Positions 8,193 to 16,851 of a stretch of 64,000 nucleotides of DNA are shown piece by piece (position 1 is the first letter of the stretch; each line of letters opens with the position of its first letter). A program made the translations under genes and the position numbers. The notes beneath the pieces are model-generated. The model was not told the DNA's origin, did no database searches, and worked only from the letters and a program-made list of their open reading frames with translations. The stretch is from Nocardioides flavescens (lineage in GTDB: Bacteria; Actinomycetota; Actinomycetes; Propionibacteriales; Nocardioidaceae): the NCBI RefSeq assembly GCF_009823805.1, contig NZ_WUEK01000006.1, forward strand, positions 186,001 through 250,000, in the 5' to 3' direction.

Positions 8193-9701
8193 GTGGACCT
8201 GTTCTCCAACCTCTCCCTCGGCCTCGAGACGGCGTTCCAGTGGCAGAACGTGCTGTTCTGCCTCATCGGCGTCGCGCTCGGCACGGCGGTGGGCGTGCTG
8301 CCCGGCATCGGCCCCACCGCGACCATCGCGATGCTGCTGCCGATCACCTTCAACTTCGACGACCCGACGACGGCGCTGATCATGCTCGCCGGGATCTACT
8401 ACGGCGCGCAGTACGGCGGGTCGACGACCGCGATCCTCATCAACCTGCCCGGGGAGTCGTCCTCGGCGGTGACCGCGATCGACGGCCACGAGATGGCCCG
8501 GCGCGGCCGGGCCGGGGTCGCACTGGCGACGGCGGCCCTCGGCTCCTTCGCCGCCGGCACCGTGGCCACCGTCGTCCTCGCCGTGGCGGCGCCCCCGCTG
8601 GCGCAGGTGGCGCTGTCGTTCGGGGCGGCGGAGTACTTCGCGCTCGTCGTGCTCGGCCTCGTCGTCTCGATCGCCCTGGCCCGCGGCTCGGTGCTGAAGG
8701 CGCTCGCCATGATCATGCTCGGCATCCTGTTCGGCGCGGTCGGCCAGGACACCTACACCGGCCAGCCGCGCTTCGCCTTCGGCATCCCCGAGCTCTTCTC
8801 GGGCATCAGCTTCGTGGCGCTGGCGGTCGGCGTCTTCGGCATCGCCGAGATCCTGCGCAACCTGCGCGACCCGCAGAGCCGCGGTGGGACGATCAGCGGC
8901 GTCTCGAGCCTGTGGCCCTCCCGCTCGGACTTCCGGCGGATGGGTGGCCCGGTCGGCCGCGGCACGGTCATCGGCTCCCTGCTCGGGATCCTGCCCGGCG
9001 GCGGCCACATCCTGGCGTCGTTCGCCTCCTACGCCGCCGAGAAGCGGATCTCGAAGAACCCGGGGGAGTTCGGCCACGGCGCGATCGAGGGCGTCGCCGG
9101 GCCGGAGTCGGCCAACAACGCCGCCGCGCAGACGTCGTTCATCCCGCTGCTGACGCTCGGCATCCCGTCCAACCCCGTGATGGCGCTGATGATCGGCGCC
9201 TTCATCATCCAGGGCATCACCCCCGGTCCCACCGTCATCGACGAGCAGCCCGCGCTGGTCTGGGGCCTGATCGTGTCGATGTTCATCGGCAACGCCCTGC
9301 TGGTCGCGCTCAACCTGCCGCTCATCGGGATCTGGGTGCGGATGCTGAAGACGCCCTACTGGATCCTCTTCCCGACCATCGTCATCCTCGCCTCGATCGG
9401 CACCTACGCGGTGGGGCTGAACGCCTACCACGTGCTGATGATCGCGGTCTTCGGCCTGCTCGGCTTCGTGCTCATCCAGTGCGGCTGCGAGCCGGCGCCG
9501 TTGCTGCTCGGCTTCGTCCTCGGCCCGCTTCTGGAGGACAACTTCCGCCGGGCGATGCTCATCTCGCAGGGCGACCCGAGCACCTTCCTCACCCGACCGC
9601 TGTCGGCCTCGCTGCTCGCCGTCGCCGCGGCTGCCCTGCTCGTCTCGGTGCTCCCGGCCATGCGCAAGAAGCGCGACCTCGTCTTCGTCGAGGACGACTG
9701 A
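8193..9701 (+). CDS. tctA: Tripartite tricarboxylate transporter large permease (TctA family)
   Basis: This 502-residue permease starts at a GTG preceded by GAGGAG. It shows the hallmark TctA motifs: GVLPGIGPTATIAMLLP near residue 33, YYGAQYGGSTTAILINLPGE near residue 70, and GGHILASFASYAAEK with GHGAIEGVAGPESANNAA in the second half. About eleven or twelve transmembrane helices are predicted. It is the sodium- or proton-driven translocation channel of the tripartite system. The substrate is not readable from sequence; citrate, other tricarboxylates and aromatic carboxylates are all known in the family. Confidence 0.96.
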   Translation: MDLFSNLSLGLETAFQWQNVLFCLIGVALGTAVGVLPGIGPTATIAMLLPITFNFDDPTTALIMLAGIYYGAQYGGSTTAILINLPGESSSAVTAIDGHEMARRGRAGVALATAALGSFAAGTVATVVLAVAAPPLAQVALSFGAAEYFALVVLGLVVSIALARGSVLKALAMIMLGILFGAVGQDTYTGQPRFAFGIPELFSGISFVALAVGVFGIAEILRNLRDPQSRGGTISGVSSLWPSRSDFRRMGGPVGRGTVIGSLLGILPGGGHILASFASYAAEKRISKNPGEFGHGAIEGVAGPESANNAAAQTSFIPLLTLGIPSNPVMALMIGAFIIQGITPGPTVIDEQPALVWGLIVSMFIGNALLVALNLPLIGIWVRMLKTPYWILFPTIVILASIGTYAVGLNAYHVLMIAVFGLLGFVLIQCGCEPAPLLLGFVLGPLLEDNFRRAMLISQGDPSTFLTRPLSASLLAVAAAALLVSVLPAMRKKRDLVFVEDD

Positions 9702-9748
9702 GCCGCGTCGTACGACCCCGATCCGCCCACCCCGAACCAGGAGCAGCC

Positions 9749-10126
9749 ATGACCGTCCTCATCGCCTACACCCCCAGCGAGACCTCGCGCGAGGTGCTCG
9801 ACACGGGACTGCGGTACGCGCGCAGCCTCGGCGAGCAGGCCCTCGTGCTCAACGTGCTCACCGAGTCGGCGCCACTGGTGGAGAGCGCCCTCTCCCCGGA
9901 CGGCGTCGCGGCCCTGACCGACGAGCTCGACGCGAGCGAGGCGAGTGCGGAGCAGGTGCGCAACCCCGACGTGGCCGACGCTGTCCTCACCCGCGCCGGA
10001 GAGATCGGAGCGAGCCTGGTCGTCGTGGGCGTGCGCCACCGCAGCCCCGTCGGCAAGCTGCTGCTGGGCAGCGTCTCCCAGCGCGTCGTGCTCGAGAGCG
10101 AGGTGCCGGTGCTCTGCGTGAAGTGA
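9749..10126 (+). CDS. UspA-family universal stress protein
   Basis: This 125-residue single-domain protein has the UspA Rossmann-like fold: MTVLIAYTPSETSREVL at the N-terminus, and the ATP-binding signature VVVGVRHRSPVGKLLLGSVSQRVV (GxRxx...GSVSxxV pattern) near residues 90-113, ending in VPVLCVK. An AGGAG site precedes the ATG. It lies 47 bases after tctA and is probably the last gene of the transporter operon. UspA proteins paired with secondary transporters are common and may sense nucleotide status; the exact role is unknown. It ends 4 bases from the convergent MerR gene. Confidence 0.92.
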   Translation: MTVLIAYTPSETSREVLDTGLRYARSLGEQALVLNVLTESAPLVESALSPDGVAALTDELDASEASAEQVRNPDVADAVLTRAGEIGASLVVVGVRHRSPVGKLLLGSVSQRVVLESEVPVLCVK

Positions 10127-10130
10127 CGGC

Positions 10131-10511
10131 TCAGCTGGGCAGCGGGGCTTCCTGGGCGGCGCGCCAGCGGCGGTTGTTGCCGATGACGACGTCCAGGGCG
10201 GCCAGCGTCTCGGTGAGCTCCGCGATGTGGGCCTCGAGCCGCTCCCGCTCGACCTGCAGCCGCTCGAAGGCGTCGTCGTTGGCGGCGACGCTGGGGGCGT
10301 AGGTGCAGGGCAGCAGCTCGGCGATGACCGCGCTGGTCAGCCCCGCGGCGTACAGCTGGCGCAGCAGGGCGACGTGCCTCACCGCGTCGTCGGCGTAGTG
10401 CCGCTGTCCCGACGGGCTCCGCTCGGAGACCAGCAGGCCCTGCTCCTCGTAGTAGCGCAGCGAGCGCACGCTGGCGCCCGTCCGCTCCGACAGCTCACCG
10501 ATCCGCACCAT
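10131..10511 (-). CDS. MerR-family transcriptional regulator
   Basis: This 126-residue regulator starts at the ATG reading MVRIGELSERTG; a 13-codon longer start is possible but less typical. The N-terminal winged helix (RIGELSERTGASVRSLRYYEEQGLL) is canonical MerR, followed by the wing SGQRHYADDAV and a dimerising coiled coil to the C-terminus. Cysteine clusters for metal binding are absent; a single Cys occurs in LLPCTY. It therefore likely senses an organic or redox signal. It is divergent from the old-yellow-enzyme gene, whose promoter has the unusual spacing that MerR activators use. Confidence 0.92.
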   Translation of the reverse strand: MVRIGELSERTGASVRSLRYYEEQGLLVSERSPSGQRHYADDAVRHVALLRQLYAAGLTSAVIAELLPCTYAPSVAANDDAFERLQVERERLEAHIAELTETLAALDVVIGNNRRWRAAQEAPLPS

Positions 10512-10564
10512 GGCCCCCTTCCGATCCGGTCCGGGTGATCCGGCTCTCACCGGTCGCTCGCGAC

Positions 10565-10595
10565 TTGCCTCTGACGTCAGTGTCAGGTCTTAGCG
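10565..10595 (+). promoter_or_regulatory. MerR-type promoter with 19-bp spacer upstream of the OYE gene
   Basis: A -35-like TTGCCT (10565-10570) and a -10-like TTAGCG (10590-10595) are 19 bp apart. An inverted repeat CTGAC/GTCAG (10571-10575 and 10582-10586) fills the spacer. A long spacer with a central dyad is the signature of promoters that MerR proteins activate by DNA twisting. Confidence 0.6.
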
Positions 10596-10642
10596 TCGTC
10601 AACGGCAAGTGCGCGAACGTCGCACGCCGGAGGAGAACGACG

Positions 10643-11737
10643 ATGACCAGCCTGTTCGACCGCGTCCAGCTCGGGCCGCTCACGCTGCCCAACCGCGTCG
10701 TGATGGCCCCGATGTCGCGGGTGCGCGGCACCGCCGACGGCCTCGCGACCGCGACCATGGCGACCTACTTCGCCCAGCGCGCCAGCGCGGGACTGCTGAT
10801 CAGCGACGGCGTCGCGCCCAACCTGGTCGGCACGTCCAACCCGGGCGCGGCCGGGCTGCGCACCGACGCGGAGGCGGCCTCCTGGCGACAGGTCACCGAC
10901 GCCGTGCACGCCAACGGGGGGCGCATCGTCGCGCAGCTGATGCACGGCGGGCGCATCAGCCACCCCTCGATCAGCGGGCTGCAGCCGGTGGGCCCGTCCG
11001 CCGTCGCTGCCCGGGCCTCGCTCTTCACGACGTCCGGACCGCTGCCCGCGCCGGTGCCGCGGGCCCTCGGCACCGATGAGGTGCCGGAGCAGGCCCGGTC
11101 CTACGCCGAGGCCGCGGTGCGAGCTCTCGACGCGGGCTTCGACGGGGTCGAGCTGCACGGCGCCAACGGCTACCTGATCGGCCAGTTCCTCTCGAGCAAC
11201 GCCAACCTGCGCACGGACCGCTACGGCGGGTCGGTCGCGGGGCGGATCCGGTTCGCCGTCGAGGCGGTCGAGGCGACGGTCGATGCCGTCGGCGGCGACC
11301 GGGTCGGGATCCGGCTCTCCCCGGACGCCGGCATCTGGGACGCCGTGGAGGAGGACGTGCCGGACCTCTACGACGCGCTGCTCGGTGAGCTCGAGCGGAC
11401 CGGCCCGGCGTACGTCCACCTGGAGGCGACGACTGACGAGGACACGATGCGGGCGCTGCGCCGTCGGTGGACGGGCCCGCTGGTGGTCAACCCGAGCACC
11501 TGGCTGCAGCGCGGCGGCGCGCCGTACGGTCCCGTGCCGACCAACCGCACCATCGCGGACCACTGGCTCGGCCTCGGCGCCGACCTGATCAGCTTCGGGC
11601 GCGCGTACGTCGCCAACCCGGACCTGGTCGAACGACTGCGCCTGGGCCTGCCGCTGGCCGAGGCCGACCCGGCCACCTTCTACGGCGGCGGCGCGGCCGG
11701 CCTGGTCGACTACCCGACCTACCGCCACACCGCCTGA
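10643..11737 (+). CDS. Old-yellow-enzyme family NADH:flavin oxidoreductase (alkene reductase)
   Basis: This 364-residue TIM-barrel flavoenzyme has GGAGG 10 bases upstream of the ATG. It shows the family pattern: LTLPNRVVMAPMSRVR with the FMN-binding segment at residues 13-28, QLMHGGRISHP with the paired active-site region near 98, GFDGVELHGANGYLIGQFLS near 170, and LISFGRAYVANPDLV with the phosphate loop near the C-terminus. It is closest to NemA/XenA-type ene-reductases that reduce activated alkenes, nitrate esters or quinones with NAD(P)H. Its divergent MerR regulator suggests induction by an electrophile. The true substrate is unknown. Confidence 0.94.
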   Translation: MTSLFDRVQLGPLTLPNRVVMAPMSRVRGTADGLATATMATYFAQRASAGLLISDGVAPNLVGTSNPGAAGLRTDAEAASWRQVTDAVHANGGRIVAQLMHGGRISHPSISGLQPVGPSAVAARASLFTTSGPLPAPVPRALGTDEVPEQARSYAEAAVRALDAGFDGVELHGANGYLIGQFLSSNANLRTDRYGGSVAGRIRFAVEAVEATVDAVGGDRVGIRLSPDAGIWDAVEEDVPDLYDALLGELERTGPAYVHLEATTDEDTMRALRRRWTGPLVVNPSTWLQRGGAPYGPVPTNRTIADHWLGLGADLISFGRAYVANPDLVERLRLGLPLAEADPATFYGGGAAGLVDYPTYRHTA

Positions 11738-11764
11738 CGGCGCCGAGACACACCGAGGACGCAC

Positions 11765-12268
11765 TCAGCCGAGGCAGCGGTCGGCGGGGTCGATGGTGCG
11801 GACGATGCGGCGCGCGATGGAGGTGAGCTGGCCGACCTGGGTGCGGGTGAGGGGGTCGAAGACCAGGCGGCGCACCTCACGCACGTGCCCCGGGGCGGCT
11901 GCGACGACGAGGTCCCAGCCGGCGTCGGTGAGCGTCGCCAGGGTGTAGCGACCGTCGTCGGGGTCGGGGTGGCGCCGCACGAGGCCGCGCTTCTCCATCC
12001 GGGTGACGACGTTGGACAGCCGGGAGAGCGACCCCTCCGCCATCACGGCCAGGTCGCTGAGCCGCATCGTGCGCCCCTCCGTCTCGGAGAGCGCCGAGAG
12101 CACGCCGTACTCGAAGTGCGTGATGCCCGCGTCGGCCCGCATCTGCGTGTCGAGCGCCGACTCGAGCCGCACCAGCAGGCTCACCAGTGCCAGCCAGCTC
12201 TCCTGCTCGTCGGGGGCGAGCCACTGCGGGGCGTCGTCGTCCGTGCGCTCCTCCATGTCGCCATCCAT
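11765..12268 (-). CDS. MarR-family transcriptional regulator
   Basis: This 167-residue regulator has the MarR winged helix: LVSLLVRLESALDTQMRADAG as dimer helix, ITHFEYGVLSALSE, then MAEGSLSRLSNVVTRMEKRGLV as recognition helix and the wing RHPDPDDGRYTLATLTDAG. The start could be residue 1 or the second Met (MEERTDDD). It is divergent from the doxX-dioxygenase operon, and two near-identical 16-bp palindromes lie in the gap. It probably represses both directions and releases on binding a phenolic or oxidative ligand; the ligand is an inference from the family. Confidence 0.93.
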   Translation of the reverse strand: MDGDMEERTDDDAPQWLAPDEQESWLALVSLLVRLESALDTQMRADAGITHFEYGVLSALSETEGRTMRLSDLAVMAEGSLSRLSNVVTRMEKRGLVRRHPDPDDGRYTLATLTDAGWDLVVAAAPGHVREVRRLVFDPLTRTQVGQLTSIARRIVRTIDPADRCLG

Positions 12269-12286
12269 GTCGCCATCGTACGGATG

Positions 12287-12334
12287 ACTTGAAGGTTGAA
12301 GTAACGGACGCTACGTTTACTTCAACACTGAAGT
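12287..12334. promoter_or_regulatory. Twin MarR operators
   Basis: Two 16-bp sites face each other: ACTTGAAGGTTGAAGT (12287-12302) and ACTTCAACACTGAAGT (12319-12334). Each is a dyad with arms ACTTCA/TGAAGT; the second is perfect and the first has one mismatch. Their centres are 32 bp apart, three helical turns. Together they also form the larger inverted repeat GTTGAAGTAA / TTACTTCAAC (12295-12326). Confidence 0.75.
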
Positions 12335-12357
12335 GATCGACCCGAAAGAGGACACGG

Positions 12358-12738
12358 ATGAACGTCGCACTGTGGATCGTGGCGGGGCTGCTGGCCGTGG
12401 CCTTCGCCGCCGCCGGGGCCATGAAGCTCACCCAGCCGCGGGAGAAGCTCGCCGAGTCGGGACTCGGCTGGGTGCACGACTTCTCGCCGAGCCAGGTCAA
12501 GCTCATCGGCGCGGCCGAGGTCCTCGGGGCCGTGGGCCTGATCGTGCCGGCGCTGGTCGACGTGGCCCCCGTGCTCGTCCCCGTCGCCGCCACGGGCCTC
12601 GCCCTGCTGATGGTGGGCGCCGCGATCACGCACGCGCGGCGCGAGGAGACGCCGATGATCGGCATCAACGTCGTGCTGCTGGTCCTGGCGGTCGTCGTGG
12701 CCGTCGGGCGCTTCGGGCCGCAGTCCTTCGGCTCGTGA
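12358..12738 (+). CDS. DoxX-like membrane protein
   Basis: This 126-residue protein has four predicted membrane helices (about 5-22, 45-63, 70-90, 98-116), the layout of the DoxX/DoxD-like family. The start MNVALWIVAGLLAVAFAAAGAMKL has the conserved small-residue helix ending in a K-L turn. Such proteins act in thiosulfate/quinone or thiol-redox membrane complexes, or as detoxification partners; the function of this branch is unclear. It starts 24 bases after the second MarR operator and is followed after 13 bases by the dioxygenase, so the two form a MarR-controlled operon. Confidence 0.88.
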   Translation: MNVALWIVAGLLAVAFAAAGAMKLTQPREKLAESGLGWVHDFSPSQVKLIGAAEVLGAVGLIVPALVDVAPVLVPVAATGLALLMVGAAITHARREETPMIGINVVLLVLAVVVAVGRFGPQSFGS

Positions 12739-12751
12739 GACGGGCGCGCCG

Positions 12752-13621
12752 GTGACCACGATCGAGGAGCTGCTCGACCCGGCCGTCCCGGCCGGGGCGT
12801 ACGACGCGCTGCTGGCTCGGGCGCTGCCGCTGGCTCGGGCCCAGCGCGCCTGGGAGCCGGCCGACGGCCCGCTGCCCGCGCTGTTCGTCAGCCACGGGGC
12901 ACCGCCGACGCTTGACGACGCCGCGTGGCTCGACGACCTCTTCGCGTGGGGCCAGTCGCTGCCCAAGCCGCGGGCGATCGTCATCGTGTCCGCGCACTGG
13001 GAGACCGCGCCGCCCGCCCTGGCGGGCAGTGCGGCGGGCACGCCGCTGTTCTACGACTTCGGGGGCTTCCACCCGCGCTACTACACGCTGCCCTACGCGA
13101 CCCCGGACGCCACCGACCTCGCACGCCGGGTCGCCGGCACGCTCGGCCATACACCCGTGCACCAGTTCACCCAGCGGGGTCTGGACCATGGGGCGTTCAT
13201 CCCGCTGATGGCGATGTACCCCGCGGCCGACGTGCCCGTCGTCCAGCTGTCGATGCCGAGCCTCGACCCGGCGGCGCTGCTGGCCCTCGGGGCGCGGCTG
13301 CGCGAGCTGCGCGAGGAGGGGGTGCTCGTCATCGGCTCGGGGTTCATGACCCACAGCTTCGCGGCCATGCGCCAGCCGTCGCTCGTCGGTCACGTGAGCG
13401 CCTTCGACGAGTGGGCCGGCCGGACGATCGACCGCGGCGACGTCGACGAGCTCGTCGACTACCGGCTCAAGGCGCCCGGGGCCGCGATCGCGCACCCCAC
13501 CGCCGACCACTTCGTCCCGCTGCTCCTGACGATGGGCGCCGCCCACGACCCGGGCTCGGCTCGCACCGTCTTCGACCGGGTCGTGCTCGGCAACCACATC
13601 CGCTCCGTGCAGGTCGACTGA
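12752..13621 (+). CDS. LigB/DODA-type extradiol aromatic ring-opening dioxygenase
   Basis: This 289-residue protein has a GTG start. The LigB-superfamily metal ligands are visible: His48 in LFVSHGAPP, His82 in VSAHWET, and the catalytic His146 in GLDHGAF, with GSGFMTHSF later. Length and motifs match the YgiD/DODA subgroup (4,5-DOPA dioxygenase extradiol). These cleave catechol-type rings with a divalent metal and O2. The partner DoxX protein and MarR control suggest a phenolic-compound response. DOPA itself is only one possible substrate. Confidence 0.9.
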   Translation: MTTIEELLDPAVPAGAYDALLARALPLARAQRAWEPADGPLPALFVSHGAPPTLDDAAWLDDLFAWGQSLPKPRAIVIVSAHWETAPPALAGSAAGTPLFYDFGGFHPRYYTLPYATPDATDLARRVAGTLGHTPVHQFTQRGLDHGAFIPLMAMYPAADVPVVQLSMPSLDPAALLALGARLRELREEGVLVIGSGFMTHSFAAMRQPSLVGHVSAFDEWAGRTIDRGDVDELVDYRLKAPGAAIAHPTADHFVPLLLTMGAAHDPGSARTVFDRVVLGNHIRSVQVD

Positions 13622-13711
13622 CCGTCCACCCGACTCACACGCACGACGGACACGCACGAGGGCCTGGCCTGCAGCCGCAGACCAGGCCCTCGTCGTACGC
13701 CGTGGCTCGGG

Positions 13712-16636
13712 TCAGCGCCGGGCGCGCACCGTGACCGTCACGGGGGTCGTGGTGCTGGTGGTGCCGAGGAGACCGACGAAGGTCACCTTCGCCTTCACCG
13801 CCTTGGCGGGCTTGCCCGCCTTGCCGCGCCGCAGGGCCTTCGAGGCCTTGCGGCTGAGGGTGACGGTGACGGTCTTCAGGCCACCGGCCCCGACGGTGAC
13901 CGGCGCCGAGAACGCCCGGCCCTTCACCGTGACCACGACGCGGCCGACGCACGGGTCGCTCGCGCTCGCGCAGCCGACGGACAGCGCCACCTTGGCCTTG
14001 CCCTTGCGCGAGATCTTCGCCAGGGCCCGCGAGGAGACGACGGTGAGCCGCTTGGAGGACGGGGTCGGGGTGAGCGGCGTGACCACCGCGGGCACCGCGT
14101 CGGCGTCGTAGGCCAGCCGCGGCGTGACCTTCGTCGGCAGGATGCGGCCCTGCGCGATCTTGTCGAAGGCGTAGGCGAAGCCCATGAGCTCGGCGTCCTG
14201 GAACGCCTTGCCCTGCAGTTGGAAGCCGACCGGGTTGCCGTTGACGGTCGCGCCCGCCGGGAAGATCACCGTCGGCACGCCCGAGGCCGAGGACTGGGGG
14301 TCCTTGCGACCGAAGCTCGGCTGGACCGTGTCGTTGAGGTGGATCTCGCTGAGCTCGGTCGGGTAGAGCACCGCGTCGACGCCGTTGGAGTCCATCCAGC
14401 CGGCGAGGTTGGACCGGTAGAGCGCGCGGTAGGCCTCGAAGTCGCGCTGCTGCTGGTCGGTCATCCCGGTGCCGTCACCGGTGTAGGGGCCGGGATACTG
14501 GTACGGCACCCGCAGCGGGTTGTTGGTGATCTGCTCGGGCCGCGAGTACGGCGCGTCCGGGTGCGCCTCGAGCCACTGCAGCCAGCCCTCGTAGCCGGTG
14601 TTGCCGTAGTTGCCCCGGGCCGGCACGTCGGTGAAGTCGGGGATGGTCTTGATCGTCGCCCCGGCCTGGCGGAACACGTCGAACTTCGCCCGCAGCGCGT
14701 TGCTCACCGTCGTGGTCTGGAACGGGTCGTCGAACGCCGTCGCCGGCACCCCGATGACCTTGCCGCGCAGCGCGTCCGCCTTGAGGGTCGCCGACCAGTC
14801 GGTCGGACGCTTGCCGTTGGCGACGTCGTCGAGCACGTCGGCGGGGTTGTCCTTCGCGGTCACGTCGAGCAGCAGCGCGAGGTCCTCGATGGACTGGCCG
14901 ATCCAGCCGACGTAGTCCTGGATGAGGGTCAGCGGCATGGTGCCGCCGCTCGACTGCATGCCGTCCGTGCCGCGCAGGGAGTAGAGGCTCGCCGCGCCGG
15001 ACGGACCCCACAGCGAGTCGCCGGTCTGGGTGCCCCAGGCGGCGGCGGTGAAGCTCGACGCCACCGCGACGGCCGAGCCGCCGCTGGAGCCGATCGGGCT
15101 GCGCGAGGGGTCGAAGGCGTTCCACACCGCGCCGTAGCCGTTGGGGCTGGCGTGACCGTCGTTGGCGAACTCGGCGAGGTTGGCCTTGCCCATGATGATC
15201 GCGCCGGCCTTGCGCATCAGGTCGACCTGGAAGGCGTCGCTCTTCGGTCGGTAGCCGTCGAAGACGCGCGAGCCGCCCGTCGTCGGCATGTCCAAGGTGT
15301 CGATGATGTCCTTGGCCATCACCGGGATGCCCAGCAGCGGGCGGGTGTCACCCGCGGCGCGCGCGGCGTCGGCCGCCTTGGCCTGGGCCATCGCGTCCGG
15401 GGCCACGGTGATCACCGAGTTGAGACCGCCGGGCCCGCGGTCGTACGCCGCGATCCGGTCGAGGTAGGCGCGCATGATCTGCTGCGAGGTCGTCCTGCCG
15501 CTGCGCAGGTCGGCGACGAGCTGGGTGAGCGTCTTGCCGACCACGTCGTACGGCGAGGTGGTGGTCGGCGTGGCGGCCGCGGTCGAGCCGACCGGGGTGT
15601 CGACGAGCTCGCTCGTGGGCCGGCGCGTGCAGTCGGAGCTGCCGAGGCCGAGCGAGGCGGGGGTGAAGTTGGTGACCGAGCACAGCTCGGCGGTGCTCAG
15701 GCCGGTCGTGACCGGGGCCGCGGTCAGCGTGGTCGCGGTGTTCTCGACCGTCGCCACCTCGCTGCCGGCCGCGCGCGTCGACCCGAGCACGGCGCGGCCC
15801 TCGGGCAGCCCGGTGACGACGTAGTGCAGCACCGAGGCGGTCGCGCCGGGGGCCACCGTCAGCGTGTTGACGAAGCCGGGGAAGTTGGCGGCGTCGCCGC
15901 TGGTCGGGAGCGCCTGGGTGAACGGGTCGAGCAGGAAGTTGCCCATCCGCTTCAGCGACGCGGCGTACCCCGGCGTGCCGAAGACGGTCGCCGAGGGGCC
16001 GTTCTGACTCGGGTTGCCGGCGGTGGTCCGGACGGGGGTGAACCACGACGCCCAGCCGTCGGCGCTGGTGATCGACTGGTCGCCGCTGCCCGTGCGGCTG
16101 ATCTCCGACTGGTTCTCGCCGGTGTCGTAGCCGAGCTGGCCGCCGAAGGCGACGTCGAAGGTGACCGGTGCGTGGGTGGTGTTGGTGAAGGTGTCGAAGA
16201 AGCGCCCGTAGCTCGAGCCGGTCGGCACCACGAGCTCGCGGCGGACGACGACGCCGTCGACGTCGACGCCCTGGGTGCTCGTGAAGCTCTGGTAGCCGTC
16301 GTAGGTCAGGCCGAAGCCGCGCAGCAGGATGCCGTTGAGGCGGCTCGTGCCGCGGTCGACCTTCATCCGGATGCCGCCGTAGCCCTGCAGGGCGCCGCCC
16401 GCGGTCGCGGCGTTGCCGACGGTGTTGCGCACGCTGCCGGTGTCGAGACCCGGGTTGGCCGCGTCGTGGACGCCCCAGCTGTCCCCGCCGGTGGTGGGCA
16501 CGGAGTTCCACGCCTCGGCGGTCGTGGGGGTGACGGCCAGGACGCCACCGACGAGGCTGGCGGCGGCGAGGCCGGGCACGAGGCGGCGTGCGAACCGCCT
16601 TCGGTGGTGCGGTCGACGCGGGGTCGATGAGGTCAC
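13712..16636 (-). CDS. Large secreted amidase-signature protein with extra N- and C-terminal domains
   Basis: This protein has about 974 residues. The GTG at 16636 is chosen because AAGGAG lies 7 bases upstream; a 13-codon longer ATG has no such site. The N-terminus has an arginine-rich stretch and a hydrophobic helix ending TTAEAW, an export signal. Residues 40-310 are a beta-rich region I do not recognise. The amidase signature domain spans about 362-830, with Lys442 in MAKDIIDT, Ser517-518 in GSSGGS, and Ser541 in TGDSLWGPSG, where the family usually reads TGGSIRxP. The last 120 residues look like a lysine-rich Ig-like domain. It probably hydrolyses an amide outside the cell, perhaps anchored to the wall. 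The gene is divergent from the amidohydrolase. Confidence 0.85.
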   Translation of the reverse strand: MTSSTPRRPHHRRRFARRLVPGLAAASLVGGVLAVTPTTAEAWNSVPTTGGDSWGVHDAANPGLDTGSVRNTVGNAATAGGALQGYGGIRMKVDRGTSRLNGILLRGFGLTYDGYQSFTSTQGVDVDGVVVRRELVVPTGSSYGRFFDTFTNTTHAPVTFDVAFGGQLGYDTGENQSEISRTGSGDQSITSADGWASWFTPVRTTAGNPSQNGPSATVFGTPGYAASLKRMGNFLLDPFTQALPTSGDAANFPGFVNTLTVAPGATASVLHYVVTGLPEGRAVLGSTRAAGSEVATVENTATTLTAAPVTTGLSTAELCSVTNFTPASLGLGSSDCTRRPTSELVDTPVGSTAAATPTTTSPYDVVGKTLTQLVADLRSGRTTSQQIMRAYLDRIAAYDRGPGGLNSVITVAPDAMAQAKAADAARAAGDTRPLLGIPVMAKDIIDTLDMPTTGGSRVFDGYRPKSDAFQVDLMRKAGAIIMGKANLAEFANDGHASPNGYGAVWNAFDPSRSPIGSSGGSAVAVASSFTAAAWGTQTGDSLWGPSGAASLYSLRGTDGMQSSGGTMPLTLIQDYVGWIGQSIEDLALLLDVTAKDNPADVLDDVANGKRPTDWSATLKADALRGKVIGVPATAFDDPFQTTTVSNALRAKFDVFRQAGATIKTIPDFTDVPARGNYGNTGYEGWLQWLEAHPDAPYSRPEQITNNPLRVPYQYPGPYTGDGTGMTDQQQRDFEAYRALYRSNLAGWMDSNGVDAVLYPTELSEIHLNDTVQPSFGRKDPQSSASGVPTVIFPAGATVNGNPVGFQLQGKAFQDAELMGFAYAFDKIAQGRILPTKVTPRLAYDADAVPAVVTPLTPTPSSKRLTVVSSRALAKISRKGKAKVALSVGCASASDPCVGRVVVTVKGRAFSAPVTVGAGGLKTVTVTLSRKASKALRRGKAGKPAKAVKAKVTFVGLLGTTSTTTPVTVTVRARR

Positions 16637-16851
16637 GGACGGGCTCCTTGCTCGTGGGGTGGTCAGCGGAGTCAAGCGAGCGCGTGTCTCGGGCGGATGT
16701 CGTCGCCGTTGCGTTCGAGCACGAGTCTCAGGAGGCTCACAGCATCGAGGCGTGTTCAGTGAGACTGGACAAGTCGTGAGTGCAGGTGCACGATGTGATC
16801 GGCGCCACGCCGAGGTGACGCCGTACGTCGGACCGACAGGAGTCGTGACCC
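16637..16851. promoter_or_regulatory. Divergent control region of amidase and amidohydrolase genes
   Basis: No gene fits. The region holds GTGTTCAGTGAGACTG at 16752-16767, which matches 14 of 16 bases of a motif upstream of the E1 gene (21675-21690). It also holds the dyad GTGCA/TGCAC near 16781-16792. These are candidate sites for the XRE-cupin regulator of this cluster. Confidence 0.4.

Noticed and set aside
7947..9431. Long minus-strand frame opposite tctB and tctA
   Set aside because: It is rich in Asp, Arg and His from the reverse of membrane-helix codons; the plus-strand genes have full family motifs.
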